DNA of 64,000 nucleotides, taken from assembly GCA_013399875.1 (NCBI GenBank), contig VXAZ01000560.1, positions 1,416,655-1,480,654 on the forward strand, written 5' to 3'. This stretch comes from Gymnorhina tibicen (lineage: Eukaryota; Chordata; Aves; Passeriformes; Artamidae). Position numbers and translations under genes: made by a program. Each line of letters starts with the position of its first letter. The first letter of the stretch is position 1. This document shows positions 1 to 12,389 of the stretch, piece after piece. The notes beneath the pieces were generated by a model. It was not told where the DNA came from, did not search any database, and saw only the letters and a list, made by a program, of their open reading frames with translations.

Positions 1-86
1 TTTTGTTTTATAAGGCGAGGACTCTTAATTCCTGTACACTGGGAAAGAGATTATCTTTGATAATAGAAATGTAAATCAAAGCTTGC

Positions 87-590
87 TGTTGTTTATTCCA
101 GACAGACATTTGTGTGTTAAGTCTGTTTATCAGGCAACACTTTGTCTAAGCCAGGAAGTAGTCAGCCTTTGTAACAAGATGTATGCAAATGATTTTCCCA
201 TCAGCCCCTGCCACAAAACTTTTGTGGCAAAAAAAACCCTCCTTGTTACTTCACCAGTAAGACGCTCCTAAGCTACCCCGTAAAGCAGACTAGCAACAAA
301 ACAGCCAGCTAGACTATGCTGATGAGTTTGAATGAGCCCAAAACATGTGCCCACAGTCTGTTGCTCGGTATTGTAAGCAGACTTTGTGTATTACATCTGT
401 TTATCAGGCAACACTCTGTCTGCTGGAGCGGCTTTGTACCAAGGTGGACGCAAACAAAGATCTCCACAACTCCCCGCCTAACTTTTTTTTTGGCCGCAGA
501 AATTCCCCGCTACTTCCCGCCTCGCTGGAAATAAGAACGCGAAACTTCACCGAGAGGCTGCGAGACCCTAAAGCTGTATCAAAATGGTTT
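87..590. mobile_element. Two diverged tandem copies of an LTR-like interspersed repeat
   Basis: The stretch at about 87-301 reappears at about 359-585, offset by 272-274 bases. The best block, 109-147 against 383-421, matches at 35 of 39 positions. Further blocks follow in the same order: AGCCTTTGTAACAAG against CGGCTTTGTACCAAG, CCCCTGCC against CCCCGCC followed by T-rich tracts, and a final GTAAAGC..CAAAA against CTAAAGC..CAAAA. The first copy begins TGTTG, as retroviral LTRs often begin with TG. I see no gag, pol or env frame beside it and no convincing target-site duplication. The element could be a remnant avian ERV LTR with an internal duplication, or two copies of another repeat. The repetition itself is directly visible. 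The LTR assignment is a guess. Confidence 0.55.
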
Positions 591-621
591 CATTTTAAAT
601 CAACTTTCTTTGTTCTCACAA

Positions 622-1625
622 GCCCATAAATGATTTACTGCTATCGTGTGATAGCCTAGAATGTGGGGAATCTGTGTATTCCCATATTTGTTCCTTGATA
701 TTACAAACAAGTATTTGATTCACTTCTAAATGTTTGTTTTTAAAACAGTTTACAGCCTTTGATTCCTGCTTACTGATTCATTTCTGGAAAATTTTCTATT
801 TATTCCTTTGCAGTAGCAAACGTTAATTTTTGACTTAATTCAAATTGTCATCAAAGGCTTCCTTAAGAAATCCCACAGCACAGATTTTATTTGTTATAAT
901 AAAATATTCTTAAAGTAAACATCATGCGACTGGGTTTTTTTAATTCCAAGAGATACAAAAATCCGTTACCCAAAGGATTCAAATTGGTTCAGCCCTTTTT
1001 CCTAGACAAAATAAACACTTTAGGACTTTACTTGTTTGTATTCTCCTCAGTGGTGCTGTATGCATCACCAGCTAAAAACAAAGAAACTTTTAGCTGCTCA
1101 GACAAAATGCAGAAGCTCCCCAAACAACGAAGCGGGGGGGTGGGGAGGCATTCAGAAAGTCTGACAGTCCATTCAATATAGGGATGATGGCCATAATGCA
1201 TCCAGGGTCCCCTTGCTAATTAAATATGCATTGGCACAGTTTTGATCGATGCAAGCCATGGATCAGATGACACACCTGCAAAATCTTGAGCCCAGAGCTC
1301 CCAGGAAAAGGAAAATACAGGCTGTCTCCTTATCTTTGTTTTCAAAGGCTCTCAATTTCTGTGCTTAGATATCTAATTTAATTCTCTCACCCCTCAGCAA
1401 ACTGGATTACGAAAGTCAATACTGCCATTGTGCATCGACAGGAACACACAGCTTTCCTTTTATTCAATTTAGCCATGACCTTTAGACAAAGATAATGACA
1501 ACTGTCTAAAAGTAAGGTAAGGCCTTAAGGAAGACCCTGCTGAGGGGCCCCTCTCGCTTTCCATGGCTCCTCCAGCCAGGAAGAGTCCACCAGCCATGGA
1601 GCACATCCAGAAATAATTTCCCTCC
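622..1625. other. Non-coding; homeodomain/POU-type block near 1.15-1.29 kb
   Basis: No convincing gene is present. The open frame at 924-1181 has no recognisable domain. The part from 1150 to 1290 looks enhancer-like: an AT-rich run at 1217-1231 combines a TAATTA homeodomain core with ATGCAT, and a CACCTG E-box follows at 1273-1278. These motifs are short and occur by chance, so the enhancer reading is inference. Confidence 0.4.
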
Positions 1626-2015
1626 CCAGACCGCCGTGACCAGGAGTGGCCTGGCAGAGCAGCTCCCTCGGCCACCGAGGGCTCTGTCCCACCCTGAGGA
1701 CCTGGGACACCTCGACACCGGCGGCCGGACCCTCAGGAGCCCTTTTTGCCAAGAGGTGGCCACGTCTCCGGAGGAAGCGCCCTCGTGCCAAGAGCAGAGC
1801 CGGGCGCTCGCACGAGGAGGGACCACGTCGTCCCATTTTTCCTGTGGCCGTCGGGGACACGGTGCAATGGAAGGGTCAGGGAGAGCAGCACTAATTTCTC
1901 ATTTCTGGCTCCGGTACCGGGGAAGAACCGCAACCCCAGGGCTGGGAACACGGCCCAGGGAGCCGCACGCACCCGCGCGGCGCGGCGGCAGGAGGAGGAG
2001 GAGGAAGCGGCACGC
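1625..2015. promoter_or_regulatory. CpG-dense patch (CpG-island candidate)
   Basis: GC content and CpG frequency rise sharply over the flanks, most clearly at 1960-2025 around the GCGCGGCGCGGCGG run. Several overlapping open frames exist here on both strands. That is expected when GC-rich DNA has few stop codons, and none resembles a known protein. No TATA box or clear splice donor follows. Just downstream, at 2040-2052, lies a CCAAT motif. This could be an orphan CpG island or an unannotated promoter, and direction cannot be read from the sequence. Confidence 0.45.
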
Positions 2016-2059
2016 GGATTTTCCTGGAGCTGAGCTGGAGCCAATGGAAATGACATTAC

Positions 2060-3160
2060 TTTCCAATAGGTCTCGCATCAATATTTTTAGCAGCCTCCCT
2101 ACAACGAGATAGCATCTTTCTAATACATCTGTAAGGGAAGGACAGAGAACATGCTCTCAGCTAACGAGCAGCTATCAGGCAATAATCCACTTTGGTACCT
2201 GCAGATACAGGTTGTACCTGAATCAGTGATCGAGGCACATAAAAATTCATATTGATTGAGCAGCCCAGCTCCACAAAATGCGAGCTTCCATGCTGCACAG
2301 GGTTTTAATTCTGCAGGAATTTTTTTTTCTTCTTTTTTAGCTGCATTTAAAAATACACTTGGCATTTCTAGCTGTGGACCAATATTTTTCTCATGTCTTT
2401 TTATACAGATTTGGAGGGAAAGATATTTGTAATGGAAAAAAAATATGTGCAAAGTTGGATTGCTAAGTTTCTGTAATCTTGGGAAATGAAAAAAAAGCAG
2501 CCTATGTAAGAGCTACAAGAAACCATATGGATCAACAAGAGCTGCCCTCATATCCCTAGGAAATATATATTAACCTACATTTCATCATCATAAACCCCAA
2601 AATAAAAAATCTAATTAGAGTCTCTACCCTCAGATTCACTTGTAGAAAAATTTGCTTATCCCCCTCACAAAATGATTTACAGTACTTACATCCATTTCTT
2701 CAGAGTGATTTAAATTTATTGAATCATTTCAATTTTTAGAGAGCTTCCATTTGGATCTGTACGGGTTTCTAGACATATGCAGTGCTCAGTTATTTAAAAT
2801 TAATTGCAGTACAATAATTTTAAATTGCTTCACACTATACGAATCTCAAGTGCTTTGAAATATTTGAACCATTCTATTTAGAAGCCATCAAACTTCTGAG
2901 CACATGCATCAAAGAGTTGTTTTAAAAGCCAAAGGGCCGTCCTGATGATCCCAAAGTGCAGGTGAGCACAGCTCTGGGCATGCTCAGTGCACACGGACCT
3001 GAATTTATAGAACAATTCAACAAATTTTGCCTGAATGTCAATCTTTAATTAACAAAAACTGATCCTGTAATAATTTCAAACCACTAAAAAAATTCTAAAA
3101 CTAGAAAAGCACTGTTATAAAATAATGGCATACATTAAAACTATTATTACTTCTAATGTA
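2060..3160. other. AT-rich non-coding stretch
   Basis: No gene, RNA gene or repeat that I can name. The DNA is AT-rich with short homopolymers (for example T runs near 2322-2338) and scattered TAATTA-type cores near 2612 and 2800. Open frames here are short and without recognisable content. Confidence 0.6.
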
Positions 3161-3164
3161 TATT

Positions 3165-3400
3165 TATAGAACATCCTTTTATCCTGAAAATTAAAACAGC
3201 TTATTAACATTAAACCAAGCTTTACAACACCTCTGTGGGAAAGGTGAGCATAACTATGCCCACTTTATGCAGGGATGAAGGAGGCACGTAGAGGTTAAGT
3301 GATTTACCTTGAGAGGCACAGTTACTAAAAGGAGTAAAAAGCGCAGGGCCGGGCTCTCGAGCTGTGGATAATAAAGTCTCCCTCCCACCAGTGCAGCCAT
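3165..3400 (-). mobile_element. Ancient amniote MIR-like SINE, antisense copy
   Basis: The segment reads as the reverse of the old MIR/CORE-type consensus: a Pol II-like tail region with ACACCTCTGTGGGAAAGGTG, then ACTATGCCCACTTTATGCAG, then GGCACGTAGAGGTTAAGTGA, then GCGCAGGGCCGGG. That is the order of the complement of 'gagtcag..gggttc..gccactt..aacctctgtgcctcagtttcc..catctgtaaa'. It is heavily diverged, consistent with an insertion older than modern birds. Boundaries are approximate. Confidence 0.7.
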
Positions 3401-3404
3401 TACA

Positions 3405-4970
3405 ATGGCAATGGCAGTGCCCGCTCAGGAAGCCTTCAACTACATTATCTAGAAAATTACTTGGTAGAGTGGATCCAAAGTCACCTAGAAGGGGATATTT
3501 CCGGTCACTCTCAGGTTCTGTTTCACTTGCCTTTCTTTTCCTCATTAGGTGCTTTGAAAAACAAGAAGTCATTTCTCTCCAGAGTATCTTCTATCTCAGT
3601 TTAACAATAACAACAACAGTATTTAGGGCGACTTAATAGCTGGTTTTGCAACGCCTAACTTCATGCGCAAAGGCAAGTGGAGATGAGCCTGTGTGATGAG
3701 CAGATCTGGTAGCTTTGGTCAAAGACTCCAGGTTCTGCTTTTGTGCAGCTTTACCCTGGTGAGTAAACCAACATCAGCAAAGCAGGATTATGTCCACCAT
3801 ATGGTGAGACTCCATTGGCGGTCGTACAGCCACCCAATTAATCTCTATCCCCCACCAGCCCCTTGTTATTTATTCATTGTGACAAACTCATCCTTATGGG
3901 ACCCTAGGCGGGGAGCTGCATATTCCCAGGCTATTGGCGTCAGCGCCCCTGCTCATCCTTTATCCCAAGCAGTAGCTGGCGAGCCGGCGCCTCTCCTCCG
4001 GCCAAGGCGCGCGGTGCTGCAAGGTCACGCCCAAGGAGGATCTCTAGATTTTCCCGAGCAGACAGGAATAAGGAATTTTTCAAAGCTGCCCTCTACCAAG
4101 AAACCAAATAAACCCCTGACAATGAGCACAAGCTTCACAAGCTGCTCTCCGGAGCCTTCTGCCTTTCTGACACCACACGGACAACCAGGCTGCTTGTGGG
4201 GACCATCAGAGTGCTCCTGTATTCCGGTCTGTGCCTCTTCCTAAGGTCTCTCCACAGCCTCAGCCATTCAAGACTTCATCAGCCAGCAAAAACAAAGAAA
4301 GTCCTTCACCACACCAACAAACTGGGCAGGAGCCCCAACCTCCTCCTTCTTTTTCAACCTCCCCCGCTTCTCTTTCCTCTAAAGGACAAGTGTAAAATTT
4401 TCCTGTGATCAACCAAAAATTCAACTAGGAATCTATATGTCCAACAGAATGAAGAATACTTTAAAAGAACTAATATCTCAAAGAATGGGCCCATTTTCCC
4501 TCTTCAGGATTATTCTATTTCACACAGGGAAGAACGATGTTGATAATAAAAATATGTGTGACTATTTAAGAAATAAACAATAAGATGAACTAATATTCCA
4601 TGGAGGTTCTGCCAACAGCAGATTAATATCAAGTTACAGATGAGGCAGTCTAAGCAAAGTTTAGGTACTATTTTTTTATTGTGGATCTACACTTGCAGTC
4701 CCATTTTCACAACTCTTTTATTTTGATGTACCTGACACTTTTCCTCTTGGCTCCCATTTCAGTCCCTCTTAAGTACATATTTGGTTGTAGTGGCCAAATT
4801 TTTTTTTTTAATTTTTTTTTCTGGCAGATGTCTTTTCCTTGTTCTGTGCACTGCGAGGAGTTCAACGTGGCATGTGAAAAATTTCCATTTCAGGTTTTCT
4901 TGAGCTATATACAAAATTAAACTGCTGGCAAAAATACATAGATATATAAAATTATACAGCAGAAAAAGCT
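3405..4970. other. Non-coding; mixed composition
   Basis: No supported gene. A 183-codon open frame at 3693-4244 on the plus strand lies in locally GC-richer DNA around 3900-4040. It shows no recognisable domain, so I treat it as chance. The rest is AT-rich, with T runs at 4801-4820. Confidence 0.5.
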
Positions 4971-4976
4971 GCTCGA

Positions 4977-5030
4977 TAGTTCCCTTTCTTCCCTTCCTCC
5001 CTTCCTTTTGCCTTTTTTCCCCCCCACAAA
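4977..5030. repeat. Polypyrimidine tract
   Basis: A nearly pure C/T run built from CCCTT and CCTTCC units ends in TTTTTTCCCCCCC. It is a simple low-complexity tract. On the opposite strand it is polypurine. Confidence 0.85.
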
Positions 5031-5034
5031 CAAT

Positions 5035-7270
5035 TGCAGAAATATTGCCATCAGCCCAAAGCCTTTCTCCAAGTGAAAAGTCAGAGGGTTTTGCCCACAA
5101 AGAATTGCCACTGAGTGTTGCTCCGTGGCTCTGTTTCTACTCTCACAATATAGTAGACTGCGAAGAAGAACTGAGAATTACCATAAAAATCGGGACGTGT
5201 TTTGTTGCATCAGTATCATGTTGGCATCAACACCGCAGACTCGGGCAGAAAAAAAAGCAGCCTTTTGGTAGGCAGCCTACTTGGTCTGTGTTTCTGCTGT
5301 GTTTGTAAGCCATGCGAGTGGAAGAGAAAGTTAAAACTTGGAGAGAAGTAACATCCTGCAGGCTCGCTACGAGTTACAGCAAAATCTGAGGTACAACCAC
5401 CATAAATCGTGGAGAAATGGAATTATATCTACACCTCGAGGGACGGCGGATCATTATAAATACGGGAAAGAGCTGGGTGTATATATAGTTGGCCCCCTGA
5501 AAAAATATTCAGCATAATGTGTTGACTCTGAAAATGCAACCTAAAACCCATTTTCGCTTTGTCCCGGTGCTGCAAATCTAAATTTTGAGGAAGGAATTCA
5601 AAACCAGGAAAAGTCCAGAGCTCTCCAAACCCGTAACTACACTGCGTAGACGAGATTTTAATCAAACTTTTAAAGCCATGGTTATGATCTGATGAACAGA
5701 CAGCTTGACTTGATTACATTTTTAAGTTTCAGTTTCTATTTCTGTTTTAAGATGAAAAAGATCATAGAGTGTCAGAAATTTGAATACTGAATAGCAAAAG
5801 CTCTTGCAGGTTTAGAAAGCATATAGAAAAGCTGGCAAAAGAAAACGCTATTCCATTGCCACCATCTGCTTTCTGGCATATTGAAGAAACTTTACTAACA
5901 GCAACATTTTCTTGCATTAGAATATCTGCTAATTAGTTTTGTTGTAAATTTTTTTTTTTTTAAATTACCTTTTACACAGAAGGCAAATAGCCAGTTTTTT
6001 TGGCTGGCTACACCTTACACCGCGTCTGATAACATTTTCACATTAAGTTCAGTTTACCTCACCTTTTTTTTTTTTTCTATCAAAATCCTATCTTTAGCAT
6101 AGTCAAAGCCTGCAAAAACTTTGCCTTGCTGAGACTAAAGAAAAAAACATCAAACATACGAAGTGTTAAAAATCGCTGAATAACTCAAAGGAAAAAAGAT
6201 AATTTTGAAGGCGTTTTGGCTGAAATCTATTTTCCTTTGAATTGCATGAGTGTTTTAAAATGTTAAAAACACTACAGAGTGACTAATGAATGTAAAAGAA
6301 TGATAAAGAGTATGGGTCCAGTTATCAGTGATGTGCCTAAAACAAAATAATTTTGGACAGTCTGCCATGCAAATATTGACTAAAATGTCATAAATAATGT
6401 CTGCAACAAAGGGAATCCTGCAAAGGAATATTCTGTTGTACTTAATGCATTGTAGAGTGTGCCTTTTAGCAAGCAGTACGTTACAGAGCCTGAAAACTTC
6501 AGTGGACAAAAAAACCCCCTTAAAATTTCCCAGATAAAAACATTACTAATGCAGCTTATTTTTTATTTTCAGAAACAGACCTTCCAAAAAAGTTAAAGGT
6601 GCAGCGTTACATTTGGGAAAGGGCTCACTTAGAAGCTGACTTTCAAAAGAAACGAGTGGTCCAAAAATTACAAATAGACCAAATGTAACCACCTCACTGC
6701 CTTACAACTACTTCCTCTGCCATTTTTGACAGTGTTTTCACCCATTTCTCTGCTGGCAGAGGGAAGAGGCTGCTTGCAGGCCTTTGTCAGGATGTACTGA
6801 AATCAAATGCAAAGACACGGAGTCGACGGCTGCCCCGGGCCAGAGCGGAGAGGCGGCAAAGCTTCTGTTCCAGCACTTCTTGGGACCTAATTCTGTCTCA
6901 GCTCCAGAGTCCAACTGGCTCCACGTGCAGGGTTAGAAAGAAAAGTGCAATCCTGTGAGAGTGATGGCAGCACACAGAGCGGGCAGGAAGGGCTCCAAAC
7001 CACCTTCAAAATCACCACATTTCAGTGATTTTATTACTTTTTTAGTAGCATTGGAATGTGATGTCAAAATGAGGGAAGTTGCATTAAGAACTCCAGATAA
7101 TCTGCATCTACCACTGACATACTGTGCTCTGTGTAATCACAAACAACCCAGTCACTTTTTTTTCTGAAAGTCTACTAAAAAAATTAAACAACCAGGTCTA
7201 CACCAAAACCTTCTGCAAGTGTTTTCCAAAATTTCATTTCTGAGAAAAATTTCACAGCCACAGAGATGAC
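5035..7270. other. AT-rich non-coding stretch
   Basis: No gene recognised. TATA-like strings occur at 5456-5462 (TATAAAT) and 5480-5487 (TATATATA), but no CpG island, initiator or open exon follows, so they are probably chance. Homopolymer T runs sit at 5949-5961 and 6065-6076. The part around 6780-6870 is locally GC-richer. Confidence 0.55.
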
Positions 7271-7274
7271 AAAA

Positions 7275-7575
7275 AACAAGGATACTTTACATTTCTAAAG
7301 CATCTTTCATCCAAGATCAAAGAACTACATCAACAATAATTCTCAAAATACTCCTTTGAAATAGAAGTACTGAAAGGAGTACTATTAAATTTATTTTATC
7401 TTTATCTAGCTTGATCTATTTTCTTTATAAAATGCTGGTTACTGTAGCATCTCTCTAGGCAGATGAGGACTATAGGTTAAGTGACTTGACCAGAAACACT
7501 TACTAGCTCCGTGGAAGAAGCGGTAATACTCACAATTTGGGAGTCAAGGATTCTAAACCTTTCATCCACTAATTA
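7275..7575 (-). mobile_element. Ancient amniote MIR-like SINE, antisense, near full length
   Basis: The order fits the complement of the old SINE from end to start: TTACATTTCTAAAGCATCTTTCATCC at the tail side, then GCAGATGAGGACTATAGGTT and AAGTGACTTGACCAGAAACA in the middle, then CTTACTAGCTCCGTGG, and finally AATTTGGGAGTCAAGGATTC near the 5' head. An AT-rich piece at about 7365-7440 is inserted or diverged. It is the longest copy of this family in the window. Confidence 0.7.
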
Positions 7576-7579
7576 AAAA

Positions 7580-9775
7580 CATATATAAATGTAAACTAAC
7601 CTAGGGAGCATGAAAACCCCTCAACCATCATGTGATGGAGGTGCCACCAAGGTGAGTGAAGGATCTGGAATCGGCAGCACACAAACCAGCTGGCGGGACA
7701 CGCTGTGGGAGTGTGGATGGACGGATCAATAGGTGTGTGACGGCAACAAACTACACGTGAAGAGAACGAGAAAGCATTTGCTGTTTTTCAAACCTCTTGG
7801 GAAAAAAAAAATGAGTCAACTTCCTTTATCAAAGATGAAAAGCCTTCCCCCCTGAAACGTGCACAGAAGTGCTCCCTGCTCTCCCGCGGAGGCTCAGGAA
7901 GAGCAAGGGTTTTCCAGCTGCACCACAGGTCACCCACAAAAAGATTGGTGGGCTGTGTGGCAGGGTCTGAGGCCAAAGAGTTTGTTTAACACGAAACTCA
8001 GAATTATTTAAAAATGAATTACAGGCTGTGTTACAAACCATATAATTCAGCCTTTGGGCCAAGATAATTCTTGACATAACCCAACTGGAATTACACCGGG
8101 GATAAACTTAGCGCGGTGTGCTTTCATAAGGCTCCTTTCCTTATCGTTCCTGCAATCAGGTCGTATGTGGCTGTAACTGATAATCTCCTGCCTGCTCTGC
8201 AACATGGATGAAATGCTATCGACTGCTCTGCCACGTCAGAGAGCAGCACACGCTCTGCCAACGTGCGCAGAGCCCACTGCTGATAAAAGCAGCCCCTGTT
8301 TGGAGAGGTGTGCTTTACAATCCTCGTGGCTTCTTGCAGCAGAGGAACCGCTGGACAATGAAGAAAAACATTTCAGCTCCCCTGAAAGTTTGACTGTTCC
8401 TTTTCAAACAATGCAACACAAGATTCGGGACATACTGCTGACACAGCAACATCAGTGCCTCAAAGAAACTGTGGGAAATGTCAAATTTATGGTCCTGTGG
8501 GTGATTGGTGGAAGGTTTCTTCCCCCCCTTCAGCAAGCCTCTGTCAAAAACAGAGCCTCTAGAAAGTTTTTGGCTACGTCCCAGCAAAGCAGAAGGAAGC
8601 TGTATCCCACACTTCCCTTGGGACTTAATGAAATATACAGCCTCTGGGCTTCTTTCAATTTGGTCTTTCAGATTGCTAAACCAGTGAAAGAAGGATCCTA
8701 GCTGTCACAAACGTCACATGTTTGGGGTCACCTGCTGCTCGGGGGTTCTCATGCCAGTTGTTGACATAATAAGCACCCCTTACACTTTAATTACAATTCA
8801 CAGTGTGCAAACTCTGCAATCTGCTTTAAGGCAGACAGTCTTTTAAATCAACACTAAATTCTACCACTGTTCGAGCAGAAATGGGAGGAAAAAGATGTCC
8901 AGCTGACTGAATAATTGTATTCAAATATTTGTGAGCCCAAAGAAAAGTAAGCACCATCCAGCGAAAAGAGCAACTGTACTGCCTGTAACACTTCAGAAAG
9001 CGCAGCTAAAACTCGACTTGCTCCTCACAGTCACGCAGACGACGCACGTGAGGACGTTTTCGTTTTGATGAGCTCTTTCCAAAGCTCCTGCGAGCACAAA
9101 CCTGAGCACCCAGCTGTGTTTGTCCCCGAGCACGGAGCGGGCTGGGCGCAGTGCTGGACACCGGGGCCGTCTATGGGAGGGAGGGAAATTCTCAAGCCCT
9201 CTTAGCACGAATTTCAACAGGACTTGTGCAATGAAAGCCTAAACGGGAAGACATGTTTATTTTACTCTGGAATGCTTTATTTAGTTCGGTACAAGAAACA
9301 TTGGGTCTACTTAAAAATACTTATTATTTTGAGAAACAGATGAGAGTCCTTCGGTTTCCTTGACCGCTACCTCTTTTTTAACTGTTCCCCTTACTCCTAA
9401 TAAAGACATACCAAGACCACCAAACTTAAATAAATTGTACCAGTCGGAGAGGAATAAAAGTCTCCTCTCCTTATATGCTAGAGAAAACCCGTTTTAGCAT
9501 TTGTGCATCTAAAAATGCCCCCAGTAAATTATATTATTTACAAGGCCTTGGTTGAATCCACCTTTTCCCATGGAAAGAAAAAGACTTGAGAGGGGACTCA
9601 GTGCTCTGGGAGTACTTCTAGAAGAATTTCTGCTAGAAACACTGTTAAATGGTGGGTTATGGATCACACTGTCCACACAGGAAAGGCAGCACAGGCTCCA
9701 GCAGCTGCGCTCTGTGCATGTTCACCCTACGTGCTCTCAGGGAAACAAAGGAGAAGTCAATAGCCCGATACGAGG
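7580..9775. other. Non-coding; includes a 165-codon chance-like open frame
   Basis: No supported gene. The plus-strand frame at 8204-8701 runs 165 codons without a domain, signal peptide or membrane segment that I recognise. The flanks are ordinary AT-rich DNA. GC is moderately raised at 9000-9200. No repeat family could be named here. Confidence 0.5.
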
Positions 9776-9779
9776 GCCT

Positions 9780-10010
9780 GTTCCTGTTTAAATCAACAGG
9801 AGCGACTCTGGCCGCACGAGAAGGCCGCTGTTGGCCAGCCGACTTCTCAGGGACAAACAGCGATGGGTTTTCACCGTGCCCAGCAAGCCAAACCCTGGCG
9901 AGCTCCTTCCCCCTCGGCCGAGAGGGACGGAACCTCCTCGTGCCGCCTCTGCCGTCGCCGCTCTCCCTCCTCGCCCGCTGTACCAGCGACCTCAGATAAA
10001 CCCGAAAACG
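9780..10010. promoter_or_regulatory. Small CpG-dense patch
   Basis: CpG frequency rises from about 9800 to 10010, with strings such as GCCGTCGCCGCTC and GGCCGAGAGGGACGG, and falls abruptly to AT-rich sequence on both sides. It is too small for a confident promoter. Overlapping open frames on both strands are explained by the GC content. It could be an orphan CpG island or an enhancer core. Confidence 0.35.
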
Positions 10011-10019
10011 TTTTGAAAT

Positions 10020-12385
10020 TATCATCAGACTGTGAAGCACTTCAATGAAAATCTATAAAACAAATTTATAGTGTGCATTCATGTGTATTATATATACACT
10101 TAGAACGGGATTTATCATTTAGCTGACCTTTGGAACACCGATATTTTTAGATCCAAAAAAAAATGCGTGTTGATCGTACTTCAACCCAGTCCCCTCACAA
10201 TGTACCAACTCCTTGATATCTTACTACAGGAAAGATAATTGCAATGAATTTTTATATTTCAGCACATGGGAAGATAAGATTAGACAGTAGGGACATAAAA
10301 GCAAACTGCACCACATAAAAGATAAGTTTCTGAAAGTTACAATTTACACCAAATGTTACAGATTAAAATGTTCAAAGCTATTTATAGGACCTTGTGCTGG
10401 TCCCATTATAGACCATGGGAAGACTGCAAAGAACCAGCTCTACCTTTCCCTTAATCACTTCCTCCCACACCTAAAAACCCTTTGGAGCGCACAAATTATT
10501 AATGATATTAAGACTATTACTAATTCCCATTGCCACTCAAGTAAGGACTCAGATGCCTCAGCAAACTGGTCCCAAGGTCACGTGTGCTGCACAGACCTCA
10601 CCATCCAAGAGGATTGTTCCTACTCTAATGGGATTATCTACAATCTGAACAACTCATCCCAAAAGGTAAATAAGCATTTGATTTCCCTCTGCCTCCTGCG
10701 CATGCCATGTTTGCCTCTATCAACCGAGTGTCTTTTATTTTTAAAATGGGATGTTTTTCTTCTTTATTCCCTACTGTTAAGTTGCCACTAACAGTAGCTT
10801 GTTCAGTGGAAGAAATAAGGAATAACAGCAAGAGAGACACATTTTCCTCCATACACAGCATAAAAGATCAGAGCTGAAAAGCAGGTCAGAAGTAGGGAAG
10901 CGTAGTTAGGGAGGCACACAAAGTGCCACATGATTCATCGACATGCAGCCGGCAGCAGACGCAGCCACTGCCCACCAAAGGGCACAGGTGCAACAGCAGA
11001 AAAATAACCCAGTGCAAAGCAAAGTTTGTAGCAGAGCGGCGAATAAATGACCCCCTCTGGAAAGCTGTCCTGGCAGCCGCCAGCACACGGCACCCGCTCC
11101 CTCCGGCTGAGCCCTCGGACTGCTTCCAGTGCCACAAAAACAAAGAGTGCTCGTGGTGCGAGGCAAGGCTCCGACCAACGCACTCAGGAGGGATTTTTCA
11201 ATCGCAGCTTAGCCATATTTTCTGTTTTCTTTCTCGAACTTAACCTTCTCTGAGGACTATTTCTATGAATAGTCTCAAATTTCAGCCACTTCTGATGAAG
11301 GCCTTTACAAAAAAGGTGTTGCTAGAAATGTCTGACAAGGGAAAAGTGATTTTTTTCCCCCTGCTATACAATTACTAAAAACATATGGTGGAAGAGATTC
11401 CATGCAAACCTGGAGTGTGGTCTGTTTACCACAAAGCCGAGGGAGGAAAAGTTGCAGCCCCAACCATGGGACTGGTAAAAGAAGGAGCAACGATGGAAAC
11501 TGTTTTGAAAACAGAAACTCTGTCAGCCAATGCAGTGAAGAGTAACTCCATACACAAAATTACATGTAGACAGACTCAACCCTGCTCTCAGGATTTGTGG
11601 GTGTGAGCTGTATACAGAGTGTTTGGTGAAGCCCAATTCATGTTCAAAAGAAAATTAAACCAAAGAATAAGTTATTAAAAGGAGCCTTTGAAGCAAAAAG
11701 CAATGATGTGTGAAAGACAGAACCAGAAGAGTTTATTTAAACACACAGCACAGAAAACAGGGAAAACAGAAATTAGGAAATTAGAAGAACAGTCAAGAAG
11801 GCACCCAGCAGCCTTTTTCTGGAACTAGAAGTCCTTATATCTATGAATATTTTATCCAGATTCAACTATCTTTTTCAAGTCTTTCCTATCAAAATTCCAG
11901 ACATTTTCTTCAATAAAATCAGAAAAGTGATTCGAAATGTATTGGTAGAAGATATAAAATTAGTTGTGTGTGCATGTTACAAAGGATCTGGGAACCTTAC
12001 ACCCTTTAGATCTGCTTATTTAACTATTTAGCAGCACAATTTAAAATTTGCATATGACTGGTTTGATGCCAAACCATAAGAATAAAGCAGGAATGTCTCT
12101 CTCTTCCTATGAAATTCAAACTCACAGTTTTTTAACTTAGTTCCTCAAATGTGAACTGTGTTCCCTTCCTAAAATTACAATGTAGCCCATGATCTAGTTA
12201 GAAATGTATACGTAAGACTTTAAAACAGGATGATTTTTTTCCCCCTTAAACTTCCTATCAGGAGTAAATCATTTTGCGAACACGCTCAGAAATTGGATAT
12301 TTCATCCTGGTTCCAAAAGAGGAACTTCTCCATTTAGCAAACCCAAGCCTAAAAATAAGCGTCTAAAACCGAAAAAAAAAGTTAA
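10020..12385. other. Non-coding; partial old SINE trace at about 10.49-10.59 kb
   Basis: No gene recognised. The piece 10490-10590 (AATTCCCATTGCCACTCAAG, then CTCAGATGCCTCAGC, then CCCAAGGTCACGTGTGC) is a weak match to the antisense middle of the MIR-like SINE family. GC is raised at 10930-11180. The remainder is AT-rich with no features. Confidence 0.4.
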
Positions 12386-12389
12386 GTTA

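Noticed and set aside
1636..2112. 158-codon frame in the CpG patch as a coding exon
   Set aside because: Arg-rich translation follows from CpG content, and frames are open on both strands.
3693..4244. 183-codon plus-strand frame as a gene
   Set aside because: No domain. GC-rich centre explains the lack of stops.
5456..5490. TATA-like strings as a core promoter
   Set aside because: No CpG enrichment, initiator or exon nearby; AT-rich DNA yields them by chance.
8204..8701. 165-codon plus-strand frame as a gene
   Set aside because: No recognisable domain, no promoter or splice context, and a length reachable by chance among many frames.
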